From assembly GCA_018873245.2 (NCBI GenBank), contig JAEMBT020000001.1, positions 9,148,220-9,212,219 of the forward strand: DNA of 64,000 nt, read 5' to 3'. Below the pieces are notes generated by a model, which was not told the origin of the DNA, did not search any database, and saw nothing but the letters and a program-made list of their open reading frames with translations. This document shows, one piece after another, positions 59,094-64,000 of this stretch. A program made the translations under genes and the position numbers. This stretch comes from Archegozetes longisetosus. Lineage: Eukaryota; Arthropoda; Arachnida; Sarcoptiformes; Trhypochthoniidae. How positions within the stretch are numbered: the stretch's first letter is position 1; each line of letters starts with the position of its first letter.

Positions 59094-60712
59094 TATTTCG
59101 ATGTCTTTAATTTAATAAAACTTCCATTTTTTTATATTCGCATAGGTTTTTCAAAACTTACTAAAAGGCAACTGGTTAAGTACACGAAGAAATTGAAGGA
59201 AATATTCTTAAAGATTTTAAATATAATTGATTTAATCAAAGCTAATTGCCTGAAAGTGACTTTTTAGATATTAAACTTCTACAATTTTAATCAGTTTCCA
59301 AAAAAACCTTGTTATTTTATTGAAAATATAAATACGAGCTATTTGAAAAGTGTTAACGCTCTAAAACTATATGTAATTTTATGAAAATTGATTAACAATT
59401 ATATATAGCTTAACATTCAAAAGAAAAATAGAGTCGCCCGAAAAGTCTGCATAAAAGCAATATGCAATTCCTCATATTAAAATAAAATTATTATGACTTG
59501 ATTTTGTTTGCATTTATACTTAATCGTGTTTTAATTCAATATTTTAAGATTAGAAAATCTTTTGTGTATCTGATTAGTTTATGTTGACCATTGCAATAAC
59601 TTAGCCAATGGTCATAAAGTTTGAAAAGTGTTAGGATAAAGAGGACACTTTCAATTTTAGTTTTGAATATTGTAATTCAATAATCCTTTGGTAACTTTAT
59701 TATTAGCAAACAAATATTTAAACATTTCAATTGTGATATAACAGTAGTTCTACTAGTTTTGATTTTAACTTTAATAGAACACCGAATACTCTAAGTTACG
59801 TACAACTAAATAACTCATTTATTATTATCATTAAATGAACACAATTTGGAGCTGAACGAACTAAGACTGAGCTCACGTTAGCTTATTGTTAATTCTTATA
59901 TACTTTCTTTATGTAGGATTATGTATAAAAGGTTCAAAACTAATAATAGTTTATAAAGAATGATCGAGAACTTATGATTACCAGTATATGAACTTATACA
60001 ATATAAGTTCAAGACTTTTGTAATCTATGACTGTCTCATAATAAACTGTCAACTCTTAAATACTAGTAAGCAAGAGTAACAAAGTGTTAATCTCTGGTTT
60101 TATGAACAAATTCCATAAGTATTTTGAGGTAGCTGATCAGATTATCTAATTCATTTTTGCAGAAAGTTTCAACTTAACCCTCAAAAGAACAGCATACATG
60201 ATAATTTATTAAAAGACGCGTAAAGGAGGAGGATTGCAAAAAATTCAAATTTTATGAATATCTCCTCTGAACATTTTGAACAATCTTTAAAACAAGATTG
60301 ATCATTTAATCTAAAAGAAAATAACATTCTACAAATTTTCAGGATGTTAAAGTTGATAGCTTCACTCGTACAGTGAATAATGATTTGTTTTATTATATCA
60401 GTGCGATGAAAATTAATAAAAAATCAAAGAATGTAACCAAACTTTTAAAAGCAACTTAAAGATCTAAAATTGTCTTTGAGATTGACATTCTCTTAATGTA
60501 TTACATTGAGAGTAGAATTGGATGTAATCGATTTTAAATTCATTACATATTAATATAGTTAAAAGATATTTTGACACTCCATTTACTAGTTTTAAATGCT
60601 TTTGATTCAAACAATTAATGAAATTGGTTCAAATTTTAAGTTATTGATAAGTTTATCATTGAAAATATAATAAAGTTCTGTTAATTATCTATTATCCTGT
60701 TTTTATACAGCT
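59094..60712. other. Intergenic upstream of second GH95 gene
   Basis: No gene recognised. The last ~180 bases are similar to 8840-9018 upstream of copy A. Confidence 0.45.
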
Positions 60713-60760
60713 TTTCCATAAGATATAATTAAGTACAGGTGTATTGAATTACATGAAGCA
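60713..60760 (+). promoter_or_regulatory. Conserved promoter block of GH95 gene B
   Basis: Matches the block before copy A: CATAAGATATAATTAAGTAC, CAGGTGTATTGAATTACATG and AAGCA, 50-100 bp before the ATG. The TATAAG of copy A is CATAAG here, so the TATA-like core may be the downstream GATATAATTAAG part. Confidence 0.45.
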
Positions 60761-60810
60761 GATACTAGCCTTTAAATTGTTAAAATGTAACTACATTTTT
60801 AAAAAGTAAA

Positions 60811-63093
60811 ATGACAAACAAGTACATCAGTTTAGTGATTTTTCTTCTGTTAATTGTTATATCAGAGGCCGCCAATATATTGTGGTACAACAAGCCATCC
60901 CAGGAATGGACAGATGCGTTACCCATTGGTAGTGGTCGTCTTGGAGCCATGATCTTCGGTGGAGTCAAAGATGAACACATTCAATTCAATGAGGATACCT
61001 TATGGACAGGCAAACCACATGATTATACACATCCAGATGCTTTTGAGTCTTTATCACAAATACGACAACTCATTTTTGATAAAAAGCCATCTGAAGCAGC
61101 CAAAATCGCAGCTTCCACATTCATGAGTGTACCACTACGTCAAATGGCATATCAGCCGTTCGGCGATTTACACATGAATTTTACTGGACATGATAACTTT
61201 TCAAACTATCGACGAGAATTAGACATAGATTCTGCAGTTGCGAGTGTGTCATATAAAGTTCATGATGTGACATACAAGAGAGTGGCGTTTGCCAGCTTTC
61301 CTGATCAGGTTATTGCTATTCAAATAACTGCTGATAAAACAGCACAGATCAGCTTCACTACAAAGTTAGATACTCTACACAAAGAATCAAAAAGCAAAGT
61401 AATTGGAACAGACATACTCTCTGTTGCAGGAACAGTCGAATCTGGAGGATTGAGGTTTGAGACTCGAGCTCACTTAATAGCTGTTGGTGGAAAGAAAACA
61501 GCTTCTGCTGATTCAATCACAGTCGAGAAGGCAGACAAAGTGACTATTTTGTTGGTGGCTGCAACAAGCTTTAAAAATTATCATGACATAAGTGCCGATC
61601 CAGCAGAACGAGTCACTGAACAACTGAATAAACTCTCAAACAGAGATTACAACAGCATCCTAAATGATCACATGGCAGATCACCGCCATCTTTTCAGAAG
61701 AGTCAACTTAGATCTTGGTCATACTTCAAGAGCAGACTTACCCACTGATGAACGTATTCAAAATGGACCTGATGGTGATCCAGCCATTGCTGCGTTGTAT
61801 TTTCAATTCGGTCGATATTTACTAATAGCAAGCAGTCGAGTTGGTACTCAGCCTCCTAATCTACAAGGTATTTGGAACCAAGACAAAGGTCCTGCCTGGG
61901 GCAGTAAATATACAACGAATATCAATACTGAAATGAATTACTGGAACTCTGAAGTGACAAATCTCGAAGAGACAGTTGAACCACTGTTTCGCATGATCGA
62001 CGATCTTACAGTCACAGGTGGTCACACTGCCAAAGTTCACTATAATGCTAGTGGTTGGGTATTACATCACAACACAGATCTCTGGCGTGGAGCTGCACCT
62101 ATCGATGGTCAACAAGGAATATGGCCAACAGGAGGTGCGTGGCTGGTACACCACATGTGGGAGCATTATCTGTTTACAGGTGATAAGGATTTCTTAGCAA
62201 AACGAGCATACCCAGCAATGAAGCAATCAGCGCAGTTTTTTGTGGATTATTTAGTGAAACATCCTCATTACGGATGGATGGTATCTGTGCCATCTTTTTC
62301 GCCCGAACAAGGAAGTTTATGTGCTGGACCAACTATGGATAATCAAATCATTCGAGCACTGTTTGGCTACACTATAGAAGCAGCCAAAATTCTAAACGTA
62401 GACAAAGATTTTGCAACAAAATTGGCTGATTTGAGCAAGCAACTTCCACCTAATCTAATTGGAAAGCAAGGACAGTTACAGGAATGGCTGGAAGATATCG
62501 ATGACCCCAAAAACCATCACAGACATATGTCCCCACTATGGGCAGTATATCCTGGAAATGGGATAACTCCTGAAAATCAAACACTACTTGACGCCGCCAA
62601 AACGTTGATGAAATGGCGTGGAGACGGTAGCACAGGATGGAGTGCTGCATGGCGTTTAAATCTTTGGGCACGCGTTAGGGACGGAGATCACGCCTACATT
62701 ATATTAAAATTATTACTGACGCACAGCACACTGCACAATATGTTTGATACTCATCCTCCATTCCAGATCGATGGCAATTTTGGTGGAAGTGCTGGCATTG
62801 CAGAAATGCTGCTGCAGAGTCATATACGAGATTCAAATGGAACTTTGCAAATTGATTTGTTACCTGCATTGCCCTCAGTGTGGTCGAAAGGATCAGTATC
62901 AGGGCTGAGAGCCAGAGGCGGCTTCGAAGTCGAGTTTGCGTGGGATAAGAACGAACTCACGAGAGCCACCATTCATTCAAAACTTGGAAACATGTTGAAT
63001 GTGCGATATCGTGGTAAAGTTGCCCATTTGCAAACTGAAATAGGGAAAAAATATACTTTAGACGTCAATTTGAAAACTGAATTCAAAATGTAG
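60811..63093 (+). CDS. Secreted GH95-family alpha-L-fucosidase, copy B
   Basis: 760 residues, intronless, with the same architecture and candidate catalytic residues as copy A ([22 protein letters not shown]). I count about 40 residue differences, mostly in the signal peptide (residues 7-17), around residues 496-620 and in the last 30 residues; the middle is almost identical. Substitutions near the barrel include PGNE to PGNG, SAGWRIN to SAAWRLN and VWDG to VRDG, so substrate preference could differ. The C-terminus is four residues different and two longer (LKTEFKM). Same strand as copy A, 51.7 kb away, with a related promoter. Confidence 0.93.
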   Translation: MTNKYISLVIFLLLIVISEAANILWYNKPSQEWTDALPIGSGRLGAMIFGGVKDEHIQFNEDTLWTGKPHDYTHPDAFESLSQIRQLIFDKKPSEAAKIAASTFMSVPLRQMAYQPFGDLHMNFTGHDNFSNYRRELDIDSAVASVSYKVHDVTYKRVAFASFPDQVIAIQITADKTAQISFTTKLDTLHKESKSKVIGTDILSVAGTVESGGLRFETRAHLIAVGGKKTASADSITVEKADKVTILLVAATSFKNYHDISADPAERVTEQLNKLSNRDYNSILNDHMADHRHLFRRVNLDLGHTSRADLPTDERIQNGPDGDPAIAALYFQFGRYLLIASSRVGTQPPNLQGIWNQDKGPAWGSKYTTNINTEMNYWNSEVTNLEETVEPLFRMIDDLTVTGGHTAKVHYNASGWVLHHNTDLWRGAAPIDGQQGIWPTGGAWLVHHMWEHYLFTGDKDFLAKRAYPAMKQSAQFFVDYLVKHPHYGWMVSVPSFSPEQGSLCAGPTMDNQIIRALFGYTIEAAKILNVDKDFATKLADLSKQLPPNLIGKQGQLQEWLEDIDDPKNHHRHMSPLWAVYPGNGITPENQTLLDAAKTLMKWRGDGSTGWSAAWRLNLWARVRDGDHAYIILKLLLTHSTLHNMFDTHPPFQIDGNFGGSAGIAEMLLQSHIRDSNGTLQIDLLPALPSVWSKGSVSGLRARGGFEVEFAWDKNELTRATIHSKLGNMLNVRYRGKVAHLQTEIGKKYTLDVNLKTEFKM

Positions 63094-63504
63094 TACATTT
63101 AAATTTTGTCTTGTTTTAATAACTTTTTGTATAAAATTATCTGGAATCGCTCTTGTTAGTGTCTCAAAGGTATAAACTATACTTATTTCTTATTATTTCA
63201 ATAAAATTATTTTTTGTTCACGAACGAATTTATTATTAAAGTATCCCGTTATTTTTCAATAAAATTTGTTATTTGTATTACCTGTTAATCATATTATAAA
63301 TTGAAAATTGTACTAATTTTTTTTAAAAATACATTAGTATATATGAATACCTCTAATGAACTATGATTTAATAGTAATAATGCGAAATAAAATGTGTTTT
63401 CATATTACTTTTAGTTCAATTTCATATTTTATAAAATAAAGCATGTCTCTTTCGTTTAATCATGAATATTTAACAATCGTATAATTTTGATTGAATTCAG
63501 GTGA
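63094..63504. other. 3' flank of GH95 copy B
   Basis: An AATAAA hexamer near 63201 may be the polyadenylation signal. No other feature seen. Confidence 0.4.
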
Positions 63505-63750
63505 TCATATTATGAATCCCAGCCCATTTGTCATATTTTTCAATGTAATATCTAATTGATTTTGAAATCCTGGCTGTTTAGCCACTTTCTCCAAAACTTT
63601 ACAGTTTTCGATCAATTCATTTATTGAATTTATTCCATTGCATTCATTAATAGCTTGTTCTTGGGCTGAATTCATATTATGAGAGGGACGTCCTATCCAT
63701 AAAATATCTTGAAATGCAAGCTTCGTTGCTGAAGGTTTATATACTACCAT
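63505..63750 (-). CDS. Hypothetical 81-aa protein or exon
   Basis: ATG at 63750, stop at 63505. Soluble, helical in style (NSAQEQAINECNGINSINEL), without signal peptide. No family recognised. Composition is more coding-like than the surroundings, but the length is compatible with chance. It lies between GH95 copy B and the channel exon at 63842 and does not resemble a channel C-terminus. Confidence 0.3.
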   Translation of the reverse strand: MVVYKPSATKLAFQDILWIGRPSHNMNSAQEQAINECNGINSINELIENCKVLEKVAKQPGFQNQLDITLKNMTNGLGFII

Positions 63751-63841
63751 AATATGATACTATCTCAAACATATTTTTCGAAGCTGTATTCTTTAAATAT
63801 AAAACACTTTGAAATATATTTCGGACCGACTCGTCCAACAC

Positions 63842-63975
63842 TACTCGAGTCCGATGAACAGGCCTATTCCAAACCATAGACTGACAATACTTGCAATAAA
63901 ACACACGAACTCTTCAAATAGCATTTTAGATGAATTTATGAACGTAAGCGTTGGTAAATTGAAGTGTAAATGAAT
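63842..63975 (-). CDS. Last exon of a third DEG/ENaC-like channel gene (cut by the window edge)
   Basis: The minus strand after a good acceptor (CTTCTTCAG, with in-frame stops upstream in the presumed intron) encodes 43 residues: IHLHFNLPTLTF, then EEFVCFIASIVSLWFGIGLF and LE-stop. This matches the TM2 end of the channels at 1932-3212 and 40871-42151 (EEFLCYFASIISLWFGFSVI). Here the filter-like Gly-x-Ser is Gly-Ile-Gly, and, unlike the other two, the gene appears to have an intron before TM2 and almost no cytoplasmic tail. The rest lies outside the window; a pseudogene cannot be excluded. Confidence 0.72.
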
Positions 63976-64000
63976 CTGAAGAAGTTATCGATTGTTTTAA

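Overview
The window is AT-rich eukaryotic nuclear DNA, almost certainly from an arthropod and possibly a mite. The evidence is short GT-AG introns (55-140 bp where I could phase them), DEG/ENaC channels, a PDGF/VEGF-type growth factor, DM9 (DUF3421) modules, an RCBTB-type RCC1 propeller, a tRNA-derived SINE and many Tc1/mariner, hAT and piggyBac relics. The mite assignment is a guess; nothing here fixes the species.

Layout. 0-12 kb: a DEG/ENaC-like channel on the minus strand with a relic of a second copy beside it; a dead GBA1-type GH30 glucosylceramidase whose last exon was split by a DD37D mariner; then an intact, intronless GH95 alpha-L-fucosidase. 12-28 kb: repeat-rich, with a SINE, a TIR element holding a GC-rich row of seven hairpins, two unrecognised helical proteins, several Tc1/mariner derivatives and a hAT element with a clean 8-bp target duplication. 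29-39 kb: an RCC1-propeller plus protein-kinase fusion gene, then a six-exon GH38 lysosomal-type alpha-mannosidase on the minus strand. The last mannosidase exon encodes two DM9 modules and joins the GH38 part in frame. 40-42.5 kb: a second DEG/ENaC-like channel and a second SINE. 43.7-45.5 kb: a foldback-like element with tandem repeats in its left arm. 45.6-54.2 kb: a tandem segmental duplication carrying two PDGF/VEGF-like genes; one copy serves as the empty site for insertions in the other. 55-59 kb: a 2.7-kb DNA transposon with 41-bp perfect TIRs and an unusual D-D-E protein, plus Tc1 and mariner relics. 60.8-63.1 kb: a second GH95 fucosidase, then the last exon of a third DEG/ENaC-like gene at the window edge.

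Functional theme. Four of the larger loci are glycosidases of lysosomal or secreted type (GH30 relic, two GH95, GH38), so the region reads as a glycan-degradation neighbourhood embedded in mobile DNA. The best candidates for something undescribed are the GH38-DM9 fusion (an alpha-mannosidase with a probable mannose-binding lectin module), the RCC1-kinase fusion with domain order opposite to NEK8/NEK9, and the TIR transposon with a DD48E-like protein and a Cys-rich tail. No database search was possible, so all family names come from recognised motifs and all splice sites are predictions.
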